A stretch of DNA of 64,000 nt from UBA1952 sp965246905 (GTDB taxonomy: Bacteria > Bacteroidota > Bacteroidia > Chitinophagales > Chitinophagaceae): positions 62,001 through 126,000 of the forward strand of contig CBDFFZ010000014.1 of NCBI GenBank assembly GCA_965246905.1, written 5' to 3'. The notes under the pieces are model-generated. The model ran no database searches and was not told where the DNA came from. It saw only the letters and a program-made list of their open reading frames with translations. Of the stretch, positions 7,728-15,831 are shown one piece after another (the first letter of the stretch is position 1; the number at the start of each line of letters is the position of its first letter). Made by a program: the position numbers and the translations under genes.

Positions 7728-8438
7728 CACTGGCGCGAGCATGCAGCCCAGCTTTGTGCGCCGGCGTGCTCGTGCCAAAGGCGCTATGAAAACGGGATCA
7801 CAAATCCAGCACCCGCAGACATTGCAATATAGACTGCCCACCTGCATAAGCCACCGCACTGCTATAGGCCCAATGCTCTGGTGCGGCTACAAAGCCTGCT
7901 CTTACCGGATTGTCGTGCGTGTAGTGCAGCCGCCCAATCAGTTTATCTCTTGTATCCAATTCGATAGGATGGTAATCCTGCTGCCATAGCTGGAAGCCGC
8001 GGTTGTGGCTATTGGCAGTGCCTGCCTGTCGGAACAGCGGCAGCATCCATTCCCGCCGGCTTTCGGCTTCCTGCAACAGCGCTTTATGAATGGCTTCGGA
8101 GGTATGGCGCTTATGGTCGCGCATGATTGCTTCTATGGGCTTTTCTTCTGTGCCGATGATCAGATGCACGTGGTTGGTCATCAGGCACCAGGCAAAAACC
8201 TGCAGGCCTTTTGCGGTGGCGCAGTAGTCGGGGCTTTCGCGAATGATGTTGCGATAGGCCGTTCTGGTAAAAACATCTGCCCAGCCTACGGTGGCATAGG
8301 TTACGAAATGGGGGCGTGTCTGGTCACGTACTTTGTATTTACTGCTCATGGGGTGAGCTAAGATACGGACGATGGTGCTTTGTAGCATAGGCACGAGCAC
8401 GCTTACGCACAAGGCTGGGCTACATGCTCGCGCCAGTG
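7728..8438 (-). mobile_element. RAYT element, copy 2 (complete ends)
   Basis: Both ends are intact REP hairpins in inverted orientation. The left end, CACTGGCGCGAGCATGCAGC...GCGTGCTCGTGCC, can form a 13-bp stem with two G-U pairs; the right end is its near reverse complement (GGCACGAGCACGC...GCTCGCGCCAGTG). It encloses one transposase gene. The right end supplies the last codons of the neighbouring ORF at 8420-8926, so insertion clipped that gene. Confidence 0.8.
7798..8349 (-). CDS. REP-associated tyrosine transposase (IS200-like, Y1_Tnp)
   Basis: 183 residues from MSSKYKVRDQ at 8349; the open frame upstream reads through the element end and is not used. Motifs: NHVH (His60/His62) HUH metal-binding pair, and LHYTHDNPVRAGF with candidate nucleophile Tyr143. 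It is near-identical to the copy at 1644-2195, with changes such as Lys/Arg6, Leu/Arg38, Thr/Ile72 and Lys/Thr144 (numbered from this start). The small size and single tyrosine fit RAYTs, which mobilise REP hairpins as single strands and leave no target duplication. Confidence 0.9.
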   Translation of the reverse strand: MSSKYKVRDQTRPHFVTYATVGWADVFTRTAYRNIIRESPDYCATAKGLQVFAWCLMTNHVHLIIGTEEKPIEAIMRDHKRHTSEAIHKALLQEAESRREWMLPLFRQAGTANSHNRGFQLWQQDYHPIELDTRDKLIGRLHYTHDNPVRAGFVAAPEHWAYSSAVAYAGGQSILQCLRVLDL

Positions 8439-8926
8439 GGAGGTTCCTGCCGCGGACGCTCAATTCTATTTACCTCCCAGTAATCTGGTAATATCTTTCC
8501 ATTATCTCTTTCAGGAATGGTTATATGGTCATCCCACCTAAATATGGCAGATTCAAAATAAAGCATCCATTTGATGCCGCTCAAAAAGCCTTCCTTTGGA
8601 TAGTAAACTGAAATCGACAAATTTTGCATATCGGGCAGGATTGCAAATTCATTATCCATCACCATACTAATTTCTTCAAAGTCATCTGGCTTTTCAATCT
8701 CAATGCTTAAAGAGGTATCTGTGAAAAATCTTTCAAGATGCACTCTCTGCAATGTTAATGTACATAAGCCAACAATGAGGTATTCATTAATATGCTCTTC
8801 CTGATAATTATCGAGTCCGGCTCCATCCCAGTTTATAATCACATTTGAATTACTTCTGTCAATCGTTATTACATGACTTTCGTTTAAGTCTATTCTGCTT
8901 AAGTCCGTCGTGATTGATTGAGGCAT
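8420..8926 (-). CDS. Hypothetical protein, 3' end replaced by RAYT insertion
   Basis: 168 residues, no recognised domain. The first ~155 residues look like a soluble, mixed alpha/beta protein (HVITIDRSNSNVIINWDG, then acidic segments). The final residues RQEPPTGASM and the TAG stop come from the REP hairpin end of the RAYT element, so the natural C-terminus is lost or altered. No signal peptide. It could be an immunity-type small protein of a contact or polymorphic system, but that is only a size-and-acidity impression. Confidence 0.5.
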   Translation of the reverse strand: MPQSITTDLSRIDLNESHVITIDRSNSNVIINWDGAGLDNYQEEHINEYLIVGLCTLTLQRVHLERFFTDTSLSIEIEKPDDFEEISMVMDNEFAILPDMQNLSISVYYPKEGFLSGIKWMLYFESAIFRWDDHITIPERDNGKILPDYWEVNRIERPRQEPPTGASM

Positions 8927-8945
8927 TTTGTTGAAGACTTAAACC

Positions 8946-9048
8946 AGTAGAGGATAAGTAGTTGCTGGTTAGATAGCTGCAGGCTACTCCATAGTTTGAC
9001 GTAGGCGTCTTGCGCACAGAAAGCTTTGCTTCAGCCTACGCCAAACTG
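8946..9048. repeat. MITE-like element, right-half copy D
   Basis: Core and right arm only: AGGATAAGTAGTTGCTGGTT, ATAGTTTGACGTAGGCG and CTTCAGCCTACGCCAAACTG, then the shared flank TATACGCTACGCCGAACGG. It lies between two leftward hypothetical genes. Confidence 0.65.
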
Positions 9049-9096
9049 TTATACGCTACGCCGAACGGGCTCGAACAACTGGAACGACTGGGCATC

Positions 9097-10194
9097 TTAA
9101 TCATTTTTGGGTTTGCGGGATCTTACTGCTTTTTTAGGTACAGCTTCTTGTTTTCCATCTTCCACTAATTTGTTAATTATGTTCATTTGCTCTGCAGTAA
9201 AACCAACAGCGGGCGCATTTGGCAGGATAGCAGACTCAGCAAGTTCAGAATCTTTGGTTGGCTTTGACGTATTGCTTGCAGATTCGTCAGTTTGCATACC
9301 AATTAATTTAGGTTCAGTAGATATAATTTCCCTGGGCTCGTTACTAGCAATATGATGAAATTCTTCCAAAATTGCACCCGATTTAAGAAATTTCTCAACG
9401 GCTGTTTCAAGCATATTTTGCATTCTCGTAGCTTGTTCCGGAGTTATTTTCCCTGTGTTTCGGTAATTGTGTACCATCTCCAATGCTGGAAGTGTTTTTA
9501 AAACCAATTCGATTCGCTGTTCAGCTTTCTTTTCTCTATGCAGAACAATTCTATCCCATATTCCAAAGAGTATTTCTTTTACGGCAGCAATTGTCTTAGC
9601 AAAACCTAGCAAGTCAAATGACTTATCACTTCCAGAGTCAATTGCTGCTACTGAGAGTTTAGTATGTTCAAAATTATTTATTGAAATAACAAATTCATGA
9701 AATAGATCAATTGATTGCAATATGATAATTATTCTTTCTACACTTGATGTTTGCTTGCCGCTTTCAGGAAGAATTATAGTCAATAATGATTCCTCATTGT
9801 CTAACGAAGATTCAGCAACGCTAAATAGATCATGAGAGTGATATTTTATATTATCCTGCTTCAACATTTCTATCAAAGGAGTTAAAAAACTTACAATATT
9901 TACAGCTCCTGAATAAAGAGTTGCCAAATTACCATTTGCTGCTTCACTGTTCAACGCTGCCCAAGTTTTGGAATTACTTAAATCATCAAGACGGAATATG
10001 CTTATTATTTCTCGATCGACATCATTAAAATTTGCCTCTGCAATGGAATATTTTTTCATCGTTTCAAAAATTCCTTCTTGAGGTGATCTTTGATCAGATG
10101 GTCTTACCCACATTTGGAACTTTTCAGGTAAGTTCAATTCCGAAAATAGAGCCTGCAATTTATTGGCAGAATTTATCATGTCAATCCTTCTCAT
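9097..10194 (-). CDS. Hypothetical protein, helical with basic tail
   Basis: 365 residues, not recognised. The start ATG at 10194 gives MRRIDMINSANKLQ; the Met at residue 6 is an alternative. The middle (about 195-280) is strongly helical (FAKTIAAVKEILFGIWDRIV, EKKAEQRIELVLKTL). Residues about 290-335 are a low-complexity Ser/Thr/Glu linker, and the end is basic (KKAVRSRKPKND), as in a nucleic-acid- or membrane-contacting tail. No signal peptide or clear TM segment. It lies at the border between the repeat-rich accessory stretch and nrdA and is AT-richer than nrdA, so horizontal origin is possible. Confidence 0.6.
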   Translation of the reverse strand: MRRIDMINSANKLQALFSELNLPEKFQMWVRPSDQRSPQEGIFETMKKYSIAEANFNDVDREIISIFRLDDLSNSKTWAALNSEAANGNLATLYSGAVNIVSFLTPLIEMLKQDNIKYHSHDLFSVAESSLDNEESLLTIILPESGKQTSSVERIIIILQSIDLFHEFVISINNFEHTKLSVAAIDSGSDKSFDLLGFAKTIAAVKEILFGIWDRIVLHREKKAEQRIELVLKTLPALEMVHNYRNTGKITPEQATRMQNMLETAVEKFLKSGAILEEFHHIASNEPREIISTEPKLIGMQTDESASNTSKPTKDSELAESAILPNAPAVGFTAEQMNIINKLVEDGKQEAVPKKAVRSRKPKND

Positions 10195-10227
10195 GGTATG
10201 CTTAATTTATTTTAAAGGATAATTAAT

Positions 10228-10258
10228 AAGCGGCTAGATAATTTGTACTTAGCCGCTT
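10228..10258 (-). terminator. Terminator downstream of nrdA
   Basis: AAGCGGCTA and TAGCCGCTT pair as a 9-bp stem in the nrdA-hypothetical gap, with T-rich sequence on both strands. Confidence 0.6.
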
Positions 10259-10288
10259 TTAATATTAACTCATCATTCTAAAACTTTC

Positions 10289-12688
10289 CTACGAGCTACA
10301 AATCACACAACCCTCTTCCATCGTACAAACAGCACCCTCAACAACATTCATTTCCATATCCGCAAGGTCATCCTGCGTAGTGGTGGCGGAGGCGTGGGGT
10401 ATTACCGGGTCCATCTGCTGGCTGCCCTGCTTTTGTACGGTGAACTGTACGGCCTGGGTGGCGGCCTGGGTGCGGAGGTAGTACATGCCGGTCTTCAGGC
10501 CCTTCTTCCAGGCGTAGAAGTGCATGGAGGTGAGCTTGGAGGTGGTGGGGTTATCTACAAAGAGGTTCAGGCTCTGGCTCTGGCAGATGAAGGCGCCGCG
10601 GTCGGCCGCCATATCAATAAGGCTGCGCTGCTTGATCTCCCAAACCGTCTTGTACAGCTCCTTCAGCTCGGCAGGTATCGCATCGATGCCCTGTATAGAG
10701 CCGTTGGCCGCAATGATGGCATTCTTCATGCTGTTGTTCCAGAGGCCCAGCTGCACGAGGTCTTTCAGCAGGTGCTTGTTCACGATGATAAACTCACCAC
10801 TCAGCACACGGCGGGTATAGATATTGGAGGTATAAGGCTCAAAACATTCGTTGTTGCCAAACACCTGCGAGGTAGAAGCGGTAGGCATCGGGGCCAGCAG
10901 GAGCGAGTTGCGCGCGCCGTGTTCGATCACTTCCCTGCGCAGGCTATCCCAATCGTGGCGGGCATTGCCGGGCTGGGTATTCCAGAGGTCAAACTGGAAC
11001 CTGCCCTGGCTGAGCGGCGAGCCGGGGAAGCTCTGGTAGTGGCCGTCTTTCTTCGCAAGATCCTTGGAGGCGGTCATGGCCGCAAAGTAGATGGTTTCAA
11101 AAATATCCTTGTTTAGCTGCCGGGCACCTTCGCTTTCAAAAGGCAGGCGCAGCAGTATGAAGGCATCGGCCAGGCCCTGCACACCGAGGCCTATCGGGCG
11201 GTGGCGCATATTGGAGTTTTCGGCCTCGATAACCGGGTAGTAGTTGCTGTCGATGATCTTGTTGAGGTTCAGCGTAAGCTGGTAGGTAACGTCATACAGG
11301 TTTTCAAAGTCGAAGCTGTTGTCCGTTACAAAGCGCGGCAGGGCAATGGAGGCGAGGTTGCACACGGCCACTTCATCGGCGCTGGTATATTCAATGATCT
11401 CGGTGCACAGGTTAGAGCTCTTGATGGTGCCGAGGTTCTGCTGGTTGCTTTTTGCATTCGCAGCATCTTTATAGAGGAGGTAAGGGTTGCCGGTTTCGGT
11501 CTGCGCTTCGATGATGGCAAACCACAGCTCCTGCGCGGGGATCGTCTTGCGGGCGCGGCCTTCCTGTTCGTATTGCTCGTACAGCTTCACAAATTCCCCG
11601 CTGTGGCAGTCGCTGAGGCCGGGCGCTTCATTCGGGCAGAATAAGCTCCAGTTGCCGCCTTCCTCCACACGCTTCATAAACAGATCGGGCACCCAAAGGG
11701 CGTAGAACAAGTCGCGGGCGCGCATCTCTTCCTTGCCGTGGTTCTTGCGGAGGTCGAGGAACTCGAACACATCGGCATGCCAGGGCTCGAGGTACACGGC
11801 AAAAGCGCCTTTGCGCTTTCCACCTCCCTGATCCACATAGCGGGCCGTATCGTTGAATACGCGCAGCATAGGCACCAGCCCGTTGGATGTGCCATTGGTA
11901 CCACCGATATAAGAGCCGGTAGCGCGCACATTATGAATGGCGAGGCCAATGCCGCCTGCGCTCTGCGAGATTTTGGCGGTTTGCTTCAGGGTATCGTAAA
12001 TGCCATCGATGCTGTCGTCCTTCATGGTAAGGAGAAAGCAGGAAGACATCTGCGCCTTGGGCGTACCGGCGTTGAACAGCGTAGGCGTAGCGTGGGTAGC
12101 CCAGCGCTCGCTCATCATATCATACGTCTTAATGGCTTCGTGAATATCTTCTTTGTGGATGCCCACGGCTACGCGCATATACATATGCTGCGGGCGCTCC
12201 ACGATCCTGCCATCCAGCTTGAGGAGGTAAGATTTTTCAAGCGTCTTAAACCCGAAGTAATCGAAGCCGAAATCGCGGTCGTAGATCACGGAGCTGTCAA
12301 GGAGCTCGGCGTTATCTTCAATCACCTTCATTACATCTTCGGCAATCAGCGGCATCCGGCGTCCTGTTGTTTTGTCGGTGCAGTTGTAAAGCGCGCGCAT
12401 CGTATCCGAAAACGATTTTACGGTATTCTTGTGCAGGTTGCTCACGGCAATGCGGCTGGCAAGCAGGGCATAATCGGGGTGCTTGGTGGTGAGGGATGCG
12501 GCGGTTTCGGCGGCGAGGTTATCCAATTCTGAAGTGGTAACGCCATCAAACAAACCTTCGATTACTTTCTTGGCAACGTCGATGGGATCCACGAGCTGCG
12601 AAAGCCCATAGCCCAGCTTGGAAACGCGTGCGGTGATCTTATCAAATTTTACGGATTCATGCTTTCCGTCTCTCTTTATAACAAACAT
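10289..12688 (-). CDS. nrdA: Ribonucleoside-diphosphate reductase, alpha subunit (class I)
   Basis: 799 residues, the eukaryote-like large subunit length. An N-terminal ATP-cone (from residue 1, MFVIKRDGKHESVKFDKI) gives allosteric activity control. The active site has Cys217 (SSCFLL), Asn426-Cys428-Glu430 (NLCTE) and Cys443 (AVCNLAS). The double-tyrosine radical relay lies in the PMPTASTSQ...NIYTRR region. The tail Cys788/794/797 (CTMEEGCVIC) shuttles electrons from thioredoxin or glutaredoxin. It reduces NDPs to dNDPs with the NrdB radical subunit encoded next upstream, but separated from it here by a four-helix-bundle gene. G+C-rich and housekeeping in codon use. Confidence 0.97.
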   Translation of the reverse strand: MFVIKRDGKHESVKFDKITARVSKLGYGLSQLVDPIDVAKKVIEGLFDGVTTSELDNLAAETAASLTTKHPDYALLASRIAVSNLHKNTVKSFSDTMRALYNCTDKTTGRRMPLIAEDVMKVIEDNAELLDSSVIYDRDFGFDYFGFKTLEKSYLLKLDGRIVERPQHMYMRVAVGIHKEDIHEAIKTYDMMSERWATHATPTLFNAGTPKAQMSSCFLLTMKDDSIDGIYDTLKQTAKISQSAGGIGLAIHNVRATGSYIGGTNGTSNGLVPMLRVFNDTARYVDQGGGKRKGAFAVYLEPWHADVFEFLDLRKNHGKEEMRARDLFYALWVPDLFMKRVEEGGNWSLFCPNEAPGLSDCHSGEFVKLYEQYEQEGRARKTIPAQELWFAIIEAQTETGNPYLLYKDAANAKSNQQNLGTIKSSNLCTEIIEYTSADEVAVCNLASIALPRFVTDNSFDFENLYDVTYQLTLNLNKIIDSNYYPVIEAENSNMRHRPIGLGVQGLADAFILLRLPFESEGARQLNKDIFETIYFAAMTASKDLAKKDGHYQSFPGSPLSQGRFQFDLWNTQPGNARHDWDSLRREVIEHGARNSLLLAPMPTASTSQVFGNNECFEPYTSNIYTRRVLSGEFIIVNKHLLKDLVQLGLWNNSMKNAIIAANGSIQGIDAIPAELKELYKTVWEIKQRSLIDMAADRGAFICQSQSLNLFVDNPTTSKLTSMHFYAWKKGLKTGMYYLRTQAATQAVQFTVQKQGSQQMDPVIPHASATTTQDDLADMEMNVVEGAVCTMEEGCVICSS

Positions 12689-12691
12689 TTT

Positions 12692-12788
12692 TTATGATTT
12701 TTAATTTGTGATTGATGATTTGTGATTGATGATTTGTGATTTTGGCTCTTTCTGATTTTTGATTTCAGAATTATGATTTATGATTTTG
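12692..12788. repeat. GATTTTTGATT-type degenerate repeat, nrdA side
   Basis: A run of near-copies of TGATTTGTGATTGATGATTT and TTGATTTCAGAATTATGATT. TGATTTTGGCTCTT occurs twice, 43 bp apart. It supplies the last codons (SQNHKS) of the four-helix gene and is inverted relative to the repeat at 13161-13203. Confidence 0.7.
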
Positions 12789-13160
12789 GCTCTTCGTGTC
12801 GTCCTTTGGGTTGTTGGCTTTTATTGTTTTTACGCTTGCTACGAAAATGCTGGTTAGCTCATTTGCTTCTTTGATCAGTGCTGCTGCTTTTTCTGTTTCC
12901 AATAGCGCTGAGTCTACACATACTTCCAGCCAGTACAATGATTCATTTGCTTCTTCTATTACGATCTCCAGTTTATAAATAAAGTCTGCGGTTGATTTGC
13001 CTGTGCAGGCGGCGCGGTAGTTAGCACCAACGGAGCCTGCGGAGCGGATTAATTGTTTTGCAAGTTCAAAGCCTGCTGCATTGCGGGGAAGCTGATCACA
13101 TACTTTAATGACGGCAACATGAAAAGCTTTCGTCCGCTTTTGCAACTCAACTTTGGTCAT
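12771..13160 (-). CDS. Four-helix-bundle protein (23S rRNA IVS / S23 family)
   Basis: 129 residues. The pattern AFHVAVIKVCDQLP...FELAKQLIRSAGSVGANYRAACTGKSTADFIYKLEIVIEEANES (described in pieces: QLIRSAGSVGANY, KLEIVIEEANES, YWLEVC) is the hallmark of the four-helix-bundle family first seen encoded within 23S rRNA intervening sequences. It forms pentamers in solved relatives; the cellular role is unknown. Here it stands between nrdA and nrdB, flanked by inverted degenerate repeats, and its C-terminal residues are coded by the repeat. This reads as a cassette inserted in an ancestral nrdBA operon. The stop and repeat arrangement suggests readthrough transcription from nrdB. Confidence 0.85.
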   Translation of the reverse strand: MTKVELQKRTKAFHVAVIKVCDQLPRNAAGFELAKQLIRSAGSVGANYRAACTGKSTADFIYKLEIVIEEANESLYWLEVCVDSALLETEKAAALIKEANELTSIFVASVKTIKANNPKDDTKSQNHKS

Positions 13161-13203
13161 ACAGCTTCAAAATCATAATTCAGAAATCTAAAATCAGAAA
13201 TCT
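13161..13203. repeat. GATTTTTGATT-type degenerate repeat, nrdB side
   Basis: AAAATCATAATTCAGAAATC and AAAATCAGAAATC, the inverse of TTGATTTCAGAATTATGATT on the other side of the four-helix gene. Confidence 0.65.
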
Positions 13204-14169
13204 TTAAAAATCTTCTTCCAGCGTAAATTCCTTTCCTTCCTTCGTCCCTAAAACTCCTGCTTTCTGGTAATCCCCTACCCGCTTCTCAAAGAAGTTTGTT
13301 TTTCCTTGCAGGGAGATCATTTCCATGAAGTCGAACGGGTTGGTGGTGTTGTAGATTGGTTTGTAGCCCAGCTCTGTGATCCAGCGGTCGGCCACGAACT
13401 CTATGTATTGCTGCATCAGCTTTGCATTCATGCCTATAAGGGCAACGGGCAGCGCTTCTGTTACAAATTCCTTTTCAATTTCTACCGCATCGCGGATGAT
13501 GCCATGCACTTCGCTTTCCGGCAGCTTATTCTGGAGCATGCTGTAAAGCAGGCAGGCAAATTCACAGTGCAGGCCTTCATCGCGGGAGATAAGCTCGTTG
13601 CTGAAGGTGAGGCCCGGCATCAGTCCGCGCTTCTTCATCCAGAAAATAGAGCAGAAAGAGCCTGAGAAGAAAATACCTTCTACCGCTGCGAATGCTACGA
13701 GCCGCTCGGCGAAGTTGCCGCCGTCGATCCAGCGGAGCGCCCAATCGGCCTTTTTCTTTACCGCAGGTACGGTATCTATTGCGTGGAAAAGGCGTGTTTT
13801 TTCAGCTGTATCCTTAATATAAGTATCAATGAGCAGCGCGTAGGTTTCGGAGTGGATATTCTCCATCATGATCTGGAAACCGTAGAAGCAGCGGGCTTCG
13901 GGCAATTGTACCTCGCTCATGAAGTTTACCGCCAGGTTCTCATTCACAATGCCATCGCTTGCGGCAAAGAAGGCGAGTACATGAGAGATGAAATGGCGCT
14001 CGCCATCGTTCAGCGCATTCCAATCCTTGATATCACTGCTCAGGTCTATTTCCTCAGCGGTCCAGAAAGATGCTTCATGCTTCTTGTACATCTCCCACAC
14101 ACGGGGATAGTTGATGGGGAGCAGGACAAAGCGTTCCTTATTTTCTCTTAAAAGCAGCTCATTTTGCAT
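13204..14169 (-). CDS. nrdB: Ribonucleoside-diphosphate reductase, beta subunit (class I)
   Basis: 321 residues from MQNELLLREN at 14169. The frame continues upstream to a TTG but that extension (Cys-rich, unlike the family) is rejected. Di-iron ligands and radical tyrosine follow the class I spacing: Asp72, then Glu103-x2-His106-x3-Tyr110 (MENIHSETY), with a second Glu/His set near GLHCEFA. The C-terminal EFTLEEDF is the tail that docks on NrdA. It makes the tyrosyl radical used by NrdA. It is probably the first gene of a nrdB - four-helix - nrdA unit; a perfect 21-bp palindrome lies 114 bp upstream. Confidence 0.95.
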   Translation of the reverse strand: MQNELLLRENKERFVLLPINYPRVWEMYKKHEASFWTAEEIDLSSDIKDWNALNDGERHFISHVLAFFAASDGIVNENLAVNFMSEVQLPEARCFYGFQIMMENIHSETYALLIDTYIKDTAEKTRLFHAIDTVPAVKKKADWALRWIDGGNFAERLVAFAAVEGIFFSGSFCSIFWMKKRGLMPGLTFSNELISRDEGLHCEFACLLYSMLQNKLPESEVHGIIRDAVEIEKEFVTEALPVALIGMNAKLMQQYIEFVADRWITELGYKPIYNTTNPFDFMEMISLQGKTNFFEKRVGDYQKAGVLGTKEGKEFTLEEDF

Positions 14170-14282
14170 GTACACAGTATATTTTATTTGGTCAACCCTT
14201 GCCCCCTTTCTTGCGGTGCCAGGCAAAAAAGTTGGGCAGGGTTTCAAATGTAGGGTGGTAACAAACGTGCCGAAGGCTAAGG

Positions 14283-14303
14283 TTTTGCACACCGTGTGCA
14301 AAA
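14283..14303. promoter_or_regulatory. Perfect palindrome upstream of nrdB
   Basis: TTTTGCACAC and its exact inverse GTGTGCAAAA surround a single C. It has the size and symmetry of a dimeric repressor operator. It lies in the ~400-bp gap between nrdB and the divergent gene at 14574; it is not the standard NrdR box (ACAnnATATnnTGT type). The remainder of the gap shows nothing else convincing apart from a hairpin-like CCGTGGGCTA...TCGTGGCC segment near 14421-14443. Confidence 0.55.
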
Positions 14304-14573
14304 GTGAAAGGACGGTTTGTGCTGTGGATTATGACAATTTCTTTTCTCCTTAAAGCCCAACCGGATAAATCTGTAAAAACGCCGCTCATTCCCGCGAAAA
14401 AAAACTTATCAACACCGGCCCGTGGGCTATTAAATCGTGGCCGGAAAATAGATTTCTATAATGGAATATATATGATGATATATTTTGCGGATTTGAATAC
14501 CCAATTTACGCCATTCCGGAGGGGTTTATGGAAATGCAGATGTTATTGCATCTTCCTAAAAAGCACATAACCA

Positions 14574-15116
14574 ATGCCGCAGATCATTCAAATACCTAAG
14601 CCCTGCCACGAAGACTGGAATAGGATGACTCCTAATGAGCAGGGCCGCCACTGCGCGCAATGCGCCAAAACGGTAGTGGATTTTACCGGCTGGCAGCCTG
14701 CGGAAATAATTTTTTATCTAAAGATGAATGCTGGCGCGTGTGGGCGTTTTCGGAACGATCAGCTAGACGTTGCGCTGCCTTCGCCGGAAGATTTTGTGCA
14801 GGAAATTGTGCGTATGCCGTTTTCTTTTATAAAACGGATTGCTGCTATTTTCCTGTTTGTTTTTGGATTGATGGCGGGGATCTCGTGCCACCAGCCGCAA
14901 GTAAAATACGGTCAGCGGGAACCAACCTTACTGGGCGATACGGTGGTTACAGCAAAGCAACTACCGCCAACAACAGCCGGAACAGTAAGTTCGCAACCGG
15001 ATACTCCTATGCTGCTTGGTGAGCCTGCTATTGTAGACCCACAGATTACCGCAGGCGCTCCTGATATGATAAACGTGCCCGATAGTATATCGCCGGATAA
15101 AACTCGGCATAAATAA
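14574..15116 (+). CDS. Bacteroidota hypothetical with Cys motif and one TM segment
   Basis: 180 residues. The N-terminus has PKPCHEDWNRMTPNEQGRHC then AQCAKTVVDFTGW, a motif found widely in uncharacterised Bacteroidota proteins; Cys11, Cys27 and Cys30 could bind a metal. Residues about 83-105 form one membrane span ending in a Cys, followed by a Pro/Thr-rich exported tail. The ATG follows the annotated gap directly, and a hairpin (15116-15139) begins at the stop codon. A role is not known; the cytoplasmic Cys module plus exported tail suggests a small sensor or anti-sigma-like protein, a guess only. Confidence 0.7.
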   Translation: MPQIIQIPKPCHEDWNRMTPNEQGRHCAQCAKTVVDFTGWQPAEIIFYLKMNAGACGRFRNDQLDVALPSPEDFVQEIVRMPFSFIKRIAAIFLFVFGLMAGISCHQPQVKYGQREPTLLGDTVVTAKQLPPTTAGTVSSQPDTPMLLGEPAIVDPQITAGAPDMINVPDSISPDKTRHK

Positions 15117-15175
15117 GCCCACGGTTAAAATCGTGGGCTATAATTAGTTTCGGCTAAAGCCGGCCTCGTTGCTGT
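15116..15175. repeat. Hairpin pair after 14574 gene (REP-like)
   Basis: AGCCCACG / CGTGGGCT (15116-15139) forms an 8-bp stem overlapping the stop codon. CGGCTAAAGCCG (15151-15162) follows and is shared with 745-767. Could serve as a weak terminator; no strong T-run. Confidence 0.5.
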
Positions 15176-15221
15176 GCAAAAGCGGCCTGAACTATAGGTT
15201 TTGTATCTGGAATAGATATGC

Positions 15222-15791
15222 CTATTGGCCAAATTCGCCATCCGCATGGATCATTACCTCATCGCTGAGCATAGGAGCCGGATATTTTGGCCCGATGCCG
15301 AAATCGGAGCGCTTGATGCTGCCGGTAAGCTGGAAGCCTGCATCGGGCTTTTTGCTCATCGGGTTTTCTACCGTTCCGCGGTACCAGAGGTTCATAGTTA
15401 CCGGCTTGGCGATGCCGTGTATGGTAAGCATGCCGGAGAGCTTATAATGATTGGCGGTTGTCTTCTTGATGCCACTGCTTTTGAAGGTCATCTCAGGGTA
15501 CTTTTCCACCTCAAAAAAGTCGGCGCTTTTCAGGTGTTTATCCCGCATTTCTACCTGGGTATTGATAGAGCCTGTTTCTGCGGTGAGCGTAAACATCGCA
15601 TCGCTGAAATCCGCTTTATTGGTGGTAGCCGTAACATCGAAATTATTAAAGAGGCCCGCCACATCGGATACTCCAAGGTGCGTAATGGTAAAGGTGAGCT
15701 TGGAGTGCATCTTATCGCTCTTCCAGGTGGTCTGGGCGATGGCTGCAGTACTCATCAGTAGCGCTGTAAGCGCGATGGTCATTTTTTTCAT
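15222..15791 (-). CDS. YceI family protein
   Basis: 189 residues with a signal peptide (MKKMTIALTALLMSTAAIAQ). The mature part follows the YceI lipocalin-like pattern: WKSDKMHSKLTFTITHLGVS, then MRDKHLKSADFFEVEKYPEM and GSIKRSDFGIG near the C-terminus. The family binds polyisoprenoids or other amphiphiles in the periplasm; physiological role varies. It is 40 bp upstream of the nitroreductase stop on the same strand, so the two may be co-transcribed with nitroreductase first, hinting at a redox or quinone-stress context. Confidence 0.9.
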   Translation of the reverse strand: MKKMTIALTALLMSTAAIAQTTWKSDKMHSKLTFTITHLGVSDVAGLFNNFDVTATTNKADFSDAMFTLTAETGSINTQVEMRDKHLKSADFFEVEKYPEMTFKSSGIKKTTANHYKLSGMLTIHGIAKPVTMNLWYRGTVENPMSKKPDAGFQLTGSIKRSDFGIGPKYPAPMLSDEVMIHADGEFGQ

Positions 15792-15831
15792 GATTGTTGT
15801 TTGTGTGATTTTATTTTGATTGAAAATTTAT

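Noticed and set aside
788..9048. Inverted-end repeats as ordinary terminators
   Set aside because: Arms of ~55 bp, a shared core, truncated copies and lack of a T-run fit a mobile repeat better.
10394..12532. Long plus-strand ORFs (240 and 264 codons) opposite nrdA
   Set aside because: They are antisense shadows of the high-GC nrdA coding strand, with no domain, promoter or start context.
14170..14301. N-terminal extension of NrdB by 44 codons
   Set aside because: It starts at TTG inside the palindrome, is Cys/Pro-rich and precedes the family's normal N-terminus.
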